Assembly (NCBI GenBank): GCA_020631335.1
Contig: JAHDHK010000005.1
Coordinates: 9,131 to 42,062 of the forward strand
DNA length: 32,932 nt
DNA from: Chromatiales bacterium
GTDB taxonomy: Bacteria; Pseudomonadota; Gammaproteobacteria; Granulosicoccales; Granulosicoccaceae
Direction of reading: 5' to 3'
In this document: positions 17,638 to 26,007 of the stretch, piece by piece
Position numbering within the stretch: the first letter of the stretch is position 1
Layout: each line of letters begins with the position of its first letter
Made by a program: the position numbers and the translations under genes
Notes under the pieces: model-generated
The model's input: the letters and a program-made list of their open reading frames with translations, nothing else
What the model was told of the DNA's origin: nothing
Database searches by the model: none

Positions 17638-18660
17638 GTGATCAGTTTAAACAGATGGCTCACCAGGTCAGTGCCATCGGTGATTGTGTTAGTTTCTGCA
17701 CTGATGTTGGCTGCCTGCAACTCCGGCAGTCGCTGTGAAGATCAGCCTTCCGACGCATCAGCTGATTGTGTGCCGACAGTTACCGGTCAAAACGGTCCAA
17801 ACGCATCCGGCAATCCCGACAGTGCTTCAGGTTCGGGGCAGGGAAGTGCCGGAAATGTGGATACCGGTGTCTATTCAGCGGCTGATATCAATCACCTGGT
17901 GGTAGTCACGGGGCAGTCTAATGTTGAGGCACCGGAAACTACCTTCGATCCGTTTCTGGATCACCCTGAACCCCGAGTGTTTGCGTTCACCGATAACGGC
18001 TGGCGGGTTGCCGATTTGCATCAGGTGTGGGATGACAACGCACACCCGGGTAATCACTCATTGACCGACCCGACTAGATCGCCCAACAATAATTTTGTCT
18101 TTCATTTCGGTAAATCTCTGGCACAAACCGACCCCGACGCCGTGGTGGGTTTTATTGTGCTTGCGGCACCCGGTAAAGGCATTGCCCACTGGGATTATGA
18201 ATCCCCTTTTTACTGGAAAATGCGGAACAAGATCAATGATGCACTGGCCGGTTTGCCGAACAAAAACAACATTGATGTGATGCTTTGGCATCAGGGCGAA
18301 AGCGATTCACAGTATGAAGGAACGTCCGATCCGAACGCTACGGGCTTCAGCGACGTAAACTCGTACGAATACAAAAATTATTATCAAATAAAATTGCGAA
18401 ACGTCATTGCCAACTTTCGCTCAGAGGCATGGGGCAGTGGCGATCTGCCCTTCATTTGCGGTGAAACGCGCGTGGGCTTCAGGGTTAATCGTCGACTGCT
18501 CGAATTAAACGACGACAATGACCCCAATACTTATTGTGTGTACACCACAGACCTGCCTTATCGCTTGTCTGACCCAAGCGGTGCGCATTTTTCTGCTGCT
18601 GGTCTGCGTGAGCTTGGTCGGCGATATATGCAGGCGTATCTGGATATGATCAACCGCTGA
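17638..18660 (+). CDS. SASA-type carbohydrate acetylesterase-like lipoprotein (SGNH fold)
   Basis: The 340-residue protein has a lipoprotein signal (lipobox LAAC, Cys27) and a Gly/Ser/Asn-rich linker (about 45-78). An SGNH-hydrolase domain of the sialate O-acetylesterase-like type follows. Its block I is GQSN (92-95, nucleophile Ser94), the family motif WHQGESDS is at 217-224, and the terminal catalytic Asp/His pair is in DPSGAHFSAAGL (Asp312, His317). It probably deacetylates a polysaccharide or sugar outside the cytoplasm. The start is GTG at 17638 with a weak, distant AGGA; the signal peptide supports it. It stands alone, with no glycoside hydrolase nearby. Confidence 0.85.
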   Translation: MISLNRWLTRSVPSVIVLVSALMLAACNSGSRCEDQPSDASADCVPTVTGQNGPNASGNPDSASGSGQGSAGNVDTGVYSAADINHLVVVTGQSNVEAPETTFDPFLDHPEPRVFAFTDNGWRVADLHQVWDDNAHPGNHSLTDPTRSPNNNFVFHFGKSLAQTDPDAVVGFIVLAAPGKGIAHWDYESPFYWKMRNKINDALAGLPNKNNIDVMLWHQGESDSQYEGTSDPNATGFSDVNSYEYKNYYQIKLRNVIANFRSEAWGSGDLPFICGETRVGFRVNRRLLELNDDNDPNTYCVYTTDLPYRLSDPSGAHFSAAGLRELGRRYMQAYLDMINR

Positions 18661-19067
18661 TCAGATTGCAGGAAGCTACCCGAGTGGTTGGCGCTTAAAC
18701 GCCACTGTCGAGCAGAGACAGCTGTAAAAGCTGATCGCGACGTTGATGGCACCTTCAACTTAGCCGGGTTGGCAATGTTTCCACTATGGCGGCTTATTCG
18801 AGGGATCGTGAGGGGCCGCAGAACTTTCGTGACCTCCTGTGTCATTCGATGCGTCAAAAAAGCATGTATCTTTTTCGTTTCAATACTAAGCATTTCTGTA
18901 ACAAGTAATCGCCTGAAAACCCCGTCATTCAAGCCTGGATAACATTTTTGCCGGAATTATCGTTTTTGTAAAATCCACAATGTGTAATTTACTCGTATGA
19001 TGCACAGGGGGCATTTAATTGTTTTTCAGCCCCGACTAACGATAAACAGACATTCTGAGGGCAGGTA
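18661..19067. other. Intergenic region, no supported gene
   Basis: About 400 bases follow the esterase gene. A small hairpin TGGCG-CTTAAA-CGCCA occurs at 18689-18704. Open frames on both strands (18688-18942 plus, 18558-18932 minus) have no recognisable domain. The region may contain decayed coding sequence, but nothing identifiable. Confidence 0.4.
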
Positions 19068-20126
19068 ATGAATATTCTGATTTTAGGGGCCTCTTACGGG
19101 TCTTTGTTGTCAACGAAACTCCTGATGGCCGGGCACGATGTCACACTGGTCTGTCTGCCGAATGAGGCGGATCTGATTAATAAGGACGGCACAGAAGTAC
19201 GTCTGAAGCTTCGTCACGAAAGCGCACATCGGTCTATTTTTTCCAGAGATTTACCGGGAACACTGGATGCAGTAGTGCCAGCCAAAGCGGATCTTGCCCG
19301 CTATGATCTGGTCGGGCTGGCCATGCAGGAACCTCAGTTTTCGGCTGAAGAGGTCAGTGCATTGCTGAGTCGTGTGGCTGAAGCCGGGCTTCCATGCCTG
19401 TCGATCATGAACATGCCACCACTGGCCTACCTGCGGCGAATCCCTGCTCTGGCTGCGATGAACCTTGATCGTTGCTATCTGGATGCGTCTGTGTGGGCAC
19501 CGTTTGATCCGGATAACATTACCCTGTGCAGTCCTGATCCACAGGCTTTTCGTCCGCCGGAAGAAGCGCTTAATGTCCTGCATGTTGGTCTGCCGACAAA
19601 TTTCAAAGCCGCGCGCTTTGCCAAGCCAGAGCATCAAAGCATTCTGCAACAACTGTGTGATGATATTGCTGCAGTCCGGCTCGATGATCATGAAGTACCG
19701 GTTAAACTAAAGGCCCATGACAGTTTGTTTGTACCGATGGCAAAGTGGTCAATGTTGTTAACCGGCAACTACCGCTGCATTGGCGACGATGGTATTCGAG
19801 CTATAAAAGAGGCCGTACATACCGATAAAAACGCCTCGGCTGAGGTCTATGCCTATGTCGATACACTGGTGCAGAAAATTGGTGGAGATGCTGCTGATGC
19901 TGTACCGTTCGAAAAGTATGCGTCCGCGGCAGAAAGTCTGTTAAAGCCGTCTTCTGCAGCGCGTGCCATTGACGCAGGTGCAATCAATATCGAGCGGGTT
20001 GATCGGCTGGTACAAACCATTGGCCGCGATATTGGTATGCAGCATCCATCTATTGATCAAACCGTCGCTACCGTCGATGCCAGACTGACTGCAAACAGAA
20101 AATTAAAAGAACCCGAGCCTGCTTAA
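19068..20126 (+). CDS. Ketopantoate reductase-like (ApbA/PanE family) NAD(P)-dependent oxidoreductase
   Basis: The 352-residue protein begins with a Rossmann fold: MNILILGASYGSLLSTKLLMAGHDVTLV, with GASYGS at 7-12 replacing the usual GxGxxG. The second half is helical and has AKWSMLLTGNY (Lys226, Asn234), which matches the place of the catalytic Lys and Asn of ketopantoate reductases. The variant nucleotide motif and the extra insert around 135-215 distinguish it from classical PanE. No panB or panC lies nearby, so a role in pantothenate synthesis is not supported; a related 2-keto/hydroxy acid reduction is possible. The start is ATG at 19068 with GAGGGCAGG upstream. Confidence 0.75.
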   Translation: MNILILGASYGSLLSTKLLMAGHDVTLVCLPNEADLINKDGTEVRLKLRHESAHRSIFSRDLPGTLDAVVPAKADLARYDLVGLAMQEPQFSAEEVSALLSRVAEAGLPCLSIMNMPPLAYLRRIPALAAMNLDRCYLDASVWAPFDPDNITLCSPDPQAFRPPEEALNVLHVGLPTNFKAARFAKPEHQSILQQLCDDIAAVRLDDHEVPVKLKAHDSLFVPMAKWSMLLTGNYRCIGDDGIRAIKEAVHTDKNASAEVYAYVDTLVQKIGGDAADAVPFEKYASAAESLLKPSSAARAIDAGAINIERVDRLVQTIGRDIGMQHPSIDQTVATVDARLTANRKLKEPEPA

Positions 20127-20150
20127 GCAGGTGGTTGTGTAATTCGGCGA

Positions 20151-20180
20151 ACCGGTGGACGCAGTTTTGCTGCCACCGGT
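20151..20180 (+). terminator. Strong hairpin downstream of the ketopantoate-reductase-like gene
   Basis: ACCGGTGG (20151-20158) pairs perfectly with CCACCGGT (20173-20180), with CAG/CTG pairing inside. It lies 25 nt past the stop codon. No T-run follows, so it may be a 3' end-protecting structure. A second palindrome CCTGCTTAAGCAGG (20118-20131) overlaps the stop codon itself. Confidence 0.55.
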
Positions 20181-20281
20181 GGCCGGCAGTTGTGCGCCAG
20201 CTAATACAATGGCAGTCAGGTGCCAGGGCTGTTGGCCACGCTGGGGCGGCAGTATCAGGTTGTCGCTTAGCTAAAATCTAA

Positions 20282-20450
20282 CAGGCTGTTGAAAAACAAC
20301 AGAGCCGGGTCTGAAGGCGTAAATTCCCCCTGGAACGCCAGTCCGGTCAAAACGCTCATTAATACCCCATAACTGCGCTATTTCGGTTGGCCTTGTATAG
20401 CGACCAGGGGCCTTCCCGGTGCGTCGCTCATCACGTTTTTCAATACCCTG
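20282..20450. repeat. Short inverted-repeat (MITE-like) element, copy 2
   Basis: This copy is 169 bases long. Its ends are CAGGCTGTTGAAAAAC (20282-20297) and the complement of 20435-20450, CAGGGTATTGAAAAAC, identical at 14 of 16 positions. The interior aligns with copy 1 (5149-5337) in the same orientation, with a gap near the left end. The internal GGGGCCTTCCC hairpin is kept in weaker form. It lies upstream of a lipoprotein gene and ends 25 bases before that gene's palindrome. Confidence 0.72.
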
Positions 20451-20475
20451 CTAAACGGGTGTATGTTCGCATTTA

Positions 20476-20491
20476 TGGGAATATAATCCCA
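20476..20491. promoter_or_regulatory. Palindrome TGGGA-N6-TCCCA, copy 2, with TATAAT core
   Basis: TGGGAATATAATCCCA is identical over 16 bases to the centre of the site at 15881-15900. The right arm continues with AAATAT in both. TATAAT at 20482-20487 could be the -10 box, giving a leader of about 55 nt to the ATG at 20548. A good -35 is not evident, so an activator may be needed if this is the promoter. Confidence 0.6.
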
Positions 20492-20547
20492 AATATTATG
20501 GGCGTCCTGTATGATGCGAATTTAGCCAGCCTGATTGCGGAGTCCGT

Positions 20548-21432
20548 ATGAAATTATCTGCTGTTAAATCTACCGTTTTAGTCTCACTTATACCGGCTTT
20601 TGCCATGTTGGCGGGTTGTGGAGCGACAACCTCTGTAGAGGGCGCTGGCTCTACAATGAATGAAGAGAAGACGCCTGTTGTGACAGACGATGCACCGGTG
20701 GATCGGTTCAGTCGATTTTCTGCTCGCCTGCTCGAAAGTGCCGGTTCAACCGCTGTGGATTGTGGCGTTGTTCCGGTGAGCAATCCTTCAGCGCAGTCGG
20801 ATCAGTGTCTCTCCGATATGTTCAATGCGTCTGCACCGTTTTATGTAATCTATGAAAAGTCCGGCATCGACTCCACGGTGGCTGATGGAGTGTCTCGGGA
20901 TGGAGCCGGAGTTTTACGGCTTTGGTCTTACGATAGCAACATGTCGGGCGGGGCCGGTGACGGAGCGGAATCAATCACCGCCCGGGTTTGCACACACCCC
21001 TCATTGATGAATGTGTCGGCTCAGTCTGTTGACGAGAAAGTGGGGTGTTTTATTTCACTTAATCAATTTCAGCAACAGATGATTCAGACAAGCGGTCCGG
21101 ATGCCAATCTGTGTGGCACGGTAGCGATAGATCAGTCTCCGCAGTTGGTCGACGCCTGTGTAAGAGATGCTTTGGCTAATCAAAAAGCGTTCGTCGCAAC
21201 TTATATGTTGCGGGGTATAGACTCGACAGTGGCGCAAGGGCTAAGCAGTAGTGCTTCTGGTGTGAGCTTCCTGTGGAATTACGACAGCAGCGTTACCGGG
21301 CAGGGCGATCAGGGTCCCAGTCGGGTGGTGAGCACATATTGTTCTGATCTCAAGCCTATTGCGGTGATCGATGATGCGGGTCTGAATACCGGCTTTACAA
21401 CTGAATCAGTGCTTAAACGCTTCAGTTGCTAA
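20548..21432 (+). CDS. Lipoprotein with two tandem copies of an unrecognised three-cysteine domain
   Basis: The 294-residue product carries a lipoprotein signal (lipobox LAGC, Cys24), then a Glu/Thr/Asp-rich linker to about 70. Two related domains follow. Cysteines at 72, 87 and 148 in the first match 189, 204 and 265 in the second, each exactly 117 residues apart. Shared phrases are GIDSTVADGV / GIDSTVAQGL, GVLRLWSYDS / GVSFLWNYDS and the final Arg/Ser-x-Cys region. An extra Cys167 follows domain 1 and Cys294 ends the protein, suggesting a further pair. The domain was not recognised and no catalytic motif is visible, so a structural or binding role outside the cytoplasm is the safest reading. 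RBS GGAG precedes the ATG by 5 nt. Confidence 0.85.
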   Translation: MKLSAVKSTVLVSLIPAFAMLAGCGATTSVEGAGSTMNEEKTPVVTDDAPVDRFSRFSARLLESAGSTAVDCGVVPVSNPSAQSDQCLSDMFNASAPFYVIYEKSGIDSTVADGVSRDGAGVLRLWSYDSNMSGGAGDGAESITARVCTHPSLMNVSAQSVDEKVGCFISLNQFQQQMIQTSGPDANLCGTVAIDQSPQLVDACVRDALANQKAFVATYMLRGIDSTVAQGLSSSASGVSFLWNYDSSVTGQGDQGPSRVVSTYCSDLKPIAVIDDAGLNTGFTTESVLKRFSC

Positions 21433-21606
21433 AGTGACAGCGGTGCAGTTTTTAGTGTCGCTGACTTTTATAAAAGGTGGTTACCGATTACAGCGATACA
21501 GTTTTTACGGCGTCTGTGATCGTTTCACTGGTCGACGTTTTTAATACGCTGCGGCCAAGTAGTCTGCTGACTCAACTCAGCGGTTAAGCAGTTCGTTTAG
21601 TGACGA

Positions 21607-22176
21607 TTAGAAATACATCAACCAGTTACTGAGTACAAACAGCTCAGCCGCCAGCAGGACAACCAGGCCCGTTTTTATCAGCCAATGCATCTGCCCAAAC
21701 AGCAGATAAACGGTCGCTGCGGCGGTGGCTACCCCTTCGATGGGTGCGACAAAAAAAGCGTGATGGTTGCTGTCCCAGTAGCTAAGCGGGCTTGCAAATT
21801 TCCAGTCAGTCAATGGCCAGAAGTGAGCACGGGCATCATCGTGATGCAGTGCGAAATCGGTGATCAGGTGCAGGAACGCAGAGCCGGTGAGTGCGATGAA
21901 AAAAGCATGCTTGTATCTGAGAGCCGCTGCCAGTGCGACACCCCAGATGATAAATGAGTTGTCGATACTGAAGACCAGCTGCCAGGCGTCGGAGAAGTAA
22001 AGCTCGTCAAAAACAACCTGTGCGGGAATACTCAACACAAAAAGAGAAACGCCGGCCATCAGGTATAGTGATACATCCGGCAACAGCCCGCCCAGCAACG
22101 CAGCCGTCAGTAAACGGGTGTTATCGCGTTTCCCGAAAACTGCAGCGCCGATTAACAGGTGGGCAGGTGTATTCAT
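21607..22176 (-). CDS. Membrane-bound metal-dependent hydrolase-like protein (YdjM/DUF457-type)
   Basis: The 189-residue protein has about four hydrophobic helices, with polar residues placed as in the YdjM/DUF457 group: an N-terminal MNTPAHLLIG (His6), GGLLPDVS with Asp35 after the first helix, HLITDFALHHDDARAHFWPLT in the middle, and NHHAFFVAPIEG near the end. These conserved His and Asp residues are thought to form a metal site in the membrane. Some relatives are mislabelled as cobalamin biosynthesis proteins; nothing here supports that. The length agrees with short members. Its target is unknown. Confidence 0.7.
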   Translation of the reverse strand: MNTPAHLLIGAAVFGKRDNTRLLTAALLGGLLPDVSLYLMAGVSLFVLSIPAQVVFDELYFSDAWQLVFSIDNSFIIWGVALAAALRYKHAFFIALTGSAFLHLITDFALHHDDARAHFWPLTDWKFASPLSYWDSNHHAFFVAPIEGVATAAATVYLLFGQMHWLIKTGLVVLLAAELFVLSNWLMYF

Positions 22177-22320
22177 GTTCTTGTGTAGCCCTGAGTGAGT
22201 TGGTTTCTATGGTGCAGTGTACTGATTTATTGTACGACGCTGGCAATGTGAGCGTGCGATTGTGTGAATATGGCATATAGTTAATGGTCGTGGTTTACGC
22301 TTCCTTCTTCGAAAAGTCCA

Positions 22321-22941
22321 ATGCAAAAGCCTCAGCTCACAGTAGAACATCAGTTAACTGAACATCAGCTACTTATCCATATTGTTGGCAACCGCCTGTT
22401 TGCAGCATTATTGGTGGCACTTGCGATAGCGGTGGTGTGGAGTTCGGTCGTCTACTTTGCAGACAGTCTCGACGGCGGATCGGCACCGGTGGTGCTTTTC
22501 ATCGGTGTGCTTGGCGGTTTGATCGGGCTGCAAAACCGCCTGGTCAGGCTTGGTGACGCTGATTTACTGCTATTGGCTAAATCGACCACTTACCTGCTGC
22601 TGGCGCCCTTAGTGGGTGGTTTTCTGGCGGTGTTGCTGTATATCCTGTTTATCTCCGGCCTGTTGCAGGGAGATCTCTTTCCGAATTTCACTGCAGACGC
22701 TGTTGCAACGCCGGATTCTGCTGCCAACGACGAAAATAGCGCTGATTTAAACGGCATAAGCCGCATATTCCGTATTCATGGCGACGGTCCGGAAGACTAC
22801 GCCAAGCTGATTTTCTGGTGTTTTCTGGCGGGTTTTTCCGAACGGTTTGTGACCAACCTGATGGGACGATTCGAACATTCGGCGATTGCTTCAGTGCCCG
22901 GCGGCGAATCGTCAGATGCTGACCGGGTGTCAGAGCGGTAG
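22321..22941 (+). CDS. Uncharacterised multi-pass membrane protein
   Basis: The 206-residue protein has three clear hydrophobic segments (about 26-46, 57-72 and 88-112) and a possible fourth near 162-175. A polar Asp/Asn-rich loop lies between residues 120 and 155. The sequence FLAGFSERFVTNLMGRFE at the last segment resembles a phrase found in other uncharacterised bacterial membrane proteins, but no function is attached to it. The ATG at 22321 has no strong ribosome binding site. It is divergent from the YdjM-like gene and followed by the DUF2087-like gene after 113 nt. Confidence 0.65.
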   Translation: MQKPQLTVEHQLTEHQLLIHIVGNRLFAALLVALAIAVVWSSVVYFADSLDGGSAPVVLFIGVLGGLIGLQNRLVRLGDADLLLLAKSTTYLLLAPLVGGFLAVLLYILFISGLLQGDLFPNFTADAVATPDSAANDENSADLNGISRIFRIHGDGPEDYAKLIFWCFLAGFSERFVTNLMGRFEHSAIASVPGGESSDADRVSER

Positions 22942-23054
22942 CGACTATTTCTGCCGATGATGCGCTTAGTGCGTGGCTCCCCGCCAACCTGTCAGAGTGA
23001 CGTTGTGCCCGATAAGGTATCCTCTGTCACACCTCACGGAAGCTCGATAATGAC

Positions 23055-23495
23055 ATGTTGAACCAGACACGCTTCACCAGCACCGACTTTAAAAAAGCTT
23101 TTCCGAAAGTGGTGCTGAATCATCAGGCATGGCCCAAACGTCAGGTCGATAGACAGATGCTGTTATTGAGTATCGCCGCCTTTTTTGATCTGGAAAAAAC
23201 AGATTACCGCGAAGTCGATGTCAACGATCTGATCATGACCTGGAGTGCCTTTTTCGGTCATCAGTTGAATCTGGATCATGTGACGCTGCGCCGCGAGTTG
23301 GTTGATGCCCGTATACTGGAGCGAAGTCATAATGGCGGGCGCTATGCTGTGATTCCCGATGATACACTGACCGCTAACGTGAATATGATTCGAGCGCTTG
23401 ACCTCGAATCGCTGGTACGGCAGGAGTCAGAACGACGCGTACAGGTGCGCGCCCAATATAAAAACTTGTCTGCCGGTGCGTCAAATCAGCCTTAG
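23055..23495 (+). CDS. DUF2087-like small protein
   Basis: The 146-residue soluble protein matches the layout of DUF2087: a helical start ending in WPKRQVDRQMLLLSIAAFF, then YREVDVNDLIMTWSAFF, then DHVTLRRELVDARILERSHNGGRYAVI. The LRREL…LERS…GGRYAV part looks like a winged-helix-type recognition unit, so nucleic acid binding is possible, but this is inference. It is shorter than the versions fused to a regulator domain. The ATG at 23055 is used; an ATG at 23050 is closed by a stop at once. Confidence 0.65.
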   Translation: MLNQTRFTSTDFKKAFPKVVLNHQAWPKRQVDRQMLLLSIAAFFDLEKTDYREVDVNDLIMTWSAFFGHQLNLDHVTLRRELVDARILERSHNGGRYAVIPDDTLTANVNMIRALDLESLVRQESERRVQVRAQYKNLSAGASNQP

Positions 23496-23542
23496 CTGCT
23501 TACTTTGCGGCTGCTAATGTCGGGTGTATATAGCAATGCTGT

Positions 23543-24571
23543 TTAACGCAAAAAATAGATGCCCAGCAGGATTAAGACCGCTATAAAAACAGTTTCGACA
23601 AATATTAATGCGATGGCCGGACCGCCTACTGACAGTACCTGCTTTAAGTTTGTTCTCATACCAACGGCGGCGATTGCAGTTAACAGCATCCAGCTGGATA
23701 TACCGCTCAACAGACTGATCACTGCTGAAGGAATATATCCAAACGAGTTTAATCCTGCGAGTGCAAGGAAACCGAGGATAAAAGCAGGCAGTAGTGGTGG
23801 TCGGTTACCATCGGCCTGCGCCGGGGTATAACGGCGTATGACCAGTGAGGCAATAATAACCACGGGGCCCAGCATGGCGACTCTAATGAGTTTAACCAGG
23901 GTGGCCGATTCACCTGCCTGTTCGGAGACGGTAAAACCGGCGCCTACCACCTGTGCAACATCGTGAATGGTTCCGCCCAGAAACAGTCCGGCTGAGAAGT
24001 CATCAAGCTGAAAGGCGCGGGTAATAATCGGGTAGATAATCATCGCCAATGTAGAGAGTACTGTCACGCCCATGACGGTAAAAGCCAGACGTTCTTCCGA
24101 GCGTTCGTCTTTCGGCAGTATGGAGCTGATAGCTACCGCTGCAGAGGCACCACAAATGGCTACTGACCCCGCTGTGAGCAGTGCAAAGCGCCACTTGTGA
24201 CCAAACCAGTTCGAAATCAGCAGACCGAACGCAATGGTTAGTGCCACACTGCCGATGATGAGTGCGATCATTTCTACCCCCAGTCCGGATAACAGACTGA
24301 CAGATATTCTCACCCCCAGTAATGCGACACCTACACGAAGCAGGGTGCTGGCGGTAAAGCGGACGCCCTCAACGGTTTTTCCTTCCTCGCCGAGGAATCC
24401 CAGTGCTATACCCAGCAACAGTGCCAGCAGCATTGCCGGAGTTTGATAATGATCTGCCAGAAACTGGGCCGACACGGCAACAATAATGGCAACCAGCACA
24501 CCCGGGAACAGCTGTTGATAGCGTTGTTTCAGCTTTACGGTGGTGCTGTTAATGATGGCCGGCAGATTCAA
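23543..24571 (-). CDS. YeiH/UPF0324-family integral membrane protein
   Basis: The 342-residue protein has about ten transmembrane helices and the diagnostic phrases of the YeiH family: LLRVGVALLGVRIS, SVAICGASAAVAISS, GGTIHDVAQVVGAGF and VKLIRVAMLGPVV. Members have been proposed to be sulfate or sulfur-compound exporters; direct evidence is limited, so the substrate is left open. The first available start is TTG at 24571, with no clear ribosome binding site, so the start may be elsewhere in the first 25 residues. The LysR-type regulator often found next to yeiH is not here. Confidence 0.88.
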   Translation of the reverse strand: MNLPAIINSTTVKLKQRYQQLFPGVLVAIIVAVSAQFLADHYQTPAMLLALLLGIALGFLGEEGKTVEGVRFTASTLLRVGVALLGVRISVSLLSGLGVEMIALIIGSVALTIAFGLLISNWFGHKWRFALLTAGSVAICGASAAVAISSILPKDERSEERLAFTVMGVTVLSTLAMIIYPIITRAFQLDDFSAGLFLGGTIHDVAQVVGAGFTVSEQAGESATLVKLIRVAMLGPVVIIASLVIRRYTPAQADGNRPPLLPAFILGFLALAGLNSFGYIPSAVISLLSGISSWMLLTAIAAVGMRTNLKQVLSVGGPAIALIFVETVFIAVLILLGIYFLR

Positions 24572-25045
24572 GGTGTTGTGTCCGGGTTATTGGCGTTATT
24601 TTTTGTTGATAGTTCGGCTGCACGCATACTTTAGTGCATACAGAGTAATTCAGGTGTCCGGCAGAACTTTCATCTGCAGAATCCAACTTGCTGCGGGTAC
24701 AACTACAAATGTATACCGGTTAACTTATCCGGTGGGGAAGTTTGGCAAATAAACACCATCTGCACAGGAACCACCGGCTGTGTGGTCATTGGGTCCACTG
24801 GAATCTATCTGCTCAATGAGTATAACGTCTGGCATTTGTATGAATAGCATCATAGACAATGAACAGTGTCACAGGGTGTATGTTGTCCTAAGCGCACGCG
24901 TTGACGTCACAGAGTATTTCGTGAGTTGTTCATTGCCTGTTCAAAAAGCCGCTCTTTTTTGAGGGAAGTCTGTGCAGATGTGACAGTGCTTAGCCTGTTC
25001 TCAGTACTTCGGTAGGCGCGTAAGCCCGCCCCGGTAGATATCTGT
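24572..25045. other. Intergenic region, nothing recognised
   Basis: About 470 bases between two minus-strand genes contain a few short inverted repeats, for example ACCGG…CCGGT near 24715-24733, but no gene, RNA or operator could be supported. It should include the promoter of the YeiH-family gene. Confidence 0.4.
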
Positions 25046-25879
25046 TTAACCTTTGAGCCGGAAAACCATTTCGCAGGGTGCAATAAGGCCAGCATTAATC
25101 ATTGCGGCATAGTTTTGTAGTTTGATTTTCGTCGACGGTCCCATTAATAAATGTAGGCCGAGTGGTGATGCGGGAGCTTCAGCGTTCATCGCTGCAAAAA
25201 CTTTCTCAAAAAAATTAACCGCAAACTCTGTTCTGTTGTTTTCTTTTACAAACTGAAAACCGGCTTGCATGGCTGCAGATAAGTACACAGAAGAGGGTTC
25301 TACAAAAGACTGGCTGTTAGTCTGTGCCCAGGGCAACGGAAAGTTTAATTCCCCGTCACGTGTTTGCATCACGTCAAAAAGTGCGAAGGTACCTCCCGGT
25401 GTCAGCACTCTGGCCGCTTCATGGAACAGGGTTGTTTTATCGTCGATATTCATACCCACGTGAAACATGGTCGCCAGATCAAACGTATTGTCCTGAAAAG
25501 GAATATCCAGTGCGCTGCCAACCCTGAAACGCGTGTGCTGAGCCAGGCCCGTCATCTCTGAAAGCGTCCCGGCTACGTCAATGTATTCCGGAGTCAGGTC
25601 AAAGCCGGCCACGGTAGCCCCGGTGCTATCCGCTATATGCCTGGCGGCGCCTCCGATTCCGCAGCCGATATCTAACACCCGGGTCGAAGGCGGAATCGGC
25701 AGCTGGGCAATCAAATGGTCGGTTGCCTGAGCCCCGCCGGTATGAAATTCATCGACAGATTTCAGATCCTGTGGTTTGAGGTGGTCAGGGTCGAGGCCTG
25801 CATCGCGCAGCGCGGACATCAGGGACGCAAGCAGCCCCGGAGAACCATAATGGCCGACAATTTCGTCTTCATTTTCCAT
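25046..25879 (-). CDS. Class I SAM-dependent methyltransferase
   Basis: The 277-residue protein has the nucleotide-binding motif VLDIGCGIGGAARHIA, the acidic residue ending strand 2 (VAGFDLTPEYI), the DIPFQDNTFDLA motif IV region and RVLTPGGTFALFDV. The N-terminal DEFHTGGAQATDHLI is typical of the small-molecule methyltransferase group related to the UbiE and tocopherol/sterol type enzymes. No substrate can be named. The ATG at 25877-25879 has a CGGAG site upstream. It is divergent from the nitroreductase gene, and about 190 bases with several palindromes lie between them, so shared regulation is possible. Confidence 0.88.
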   Translation of the reverse strand: MENEDEIVGHYGSPGLLASLMSALRDAGLDPDHLKPQDLKSVDEFHTGGAQATDHLIAQLPIPPSTRVLDIGCGIGGAARHIADSTGATVAGFDLTPEYIDVAGTLSEMTGLAQHTRFRVGSALDIPFQDNTFDLATMFHVGMNIDDKTTLFHEAARVLTPGGTFALFDVMQTRDGELNFPLPWAQTNSQSFVEPSSVYLSAAMQAGFQFVKENNRTEFAVNFFEKVFAAMNAEAPASPLGLHLLMGPSTKIKLQNYAAMINAGLIAPCEMVFRLKG

Positions 25880-25958
25880 GACTGTAGTGCTCCGGGTATT
25901 TCATCGCATCGCGGCAAACTCTGTTACAGGCATTGATACGCCTGCGCGCATTGTAGAG

Positions 25959-25972
25959 CGGTTTTAAAACCG
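25959..25972. promoter_or_regulatory. Perfect palindrome CGGTTTTAAAACCG
   Basis: This 14-base perfect palindrome sits between the divergent methyltransferase and nitroreductase genes, 80 nt before the methyltransferase start and 36 nt before the twin operators. It differs from them in sequence, so it would be recognised by another factor if at all. Confidence 0.4.
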
Positions 25973-26007
25973 TTGGCAGTACAAGTTGCTATTGCAATCA
26001 CGAATAT

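Larger units (their letters stand above)
20127..20547. other. Intergenic region with terminator, repeat element and palindrome
   Basis: About 420 bases contain, in order, a strong hairpin (20151-20180), the second copy of the inverted-repeat element (20282-20450) and the palindrome shared with the VWA lipoprotein gene (20476-20491). Nothing coding is supported. Confidence 0.6.

Noticed and set aside
18688-18942. Open frame after the esterase gene that might be a transposase remnant
   Set aside because: No recognisable motif in any frame, and a competing frame on the minus strand.
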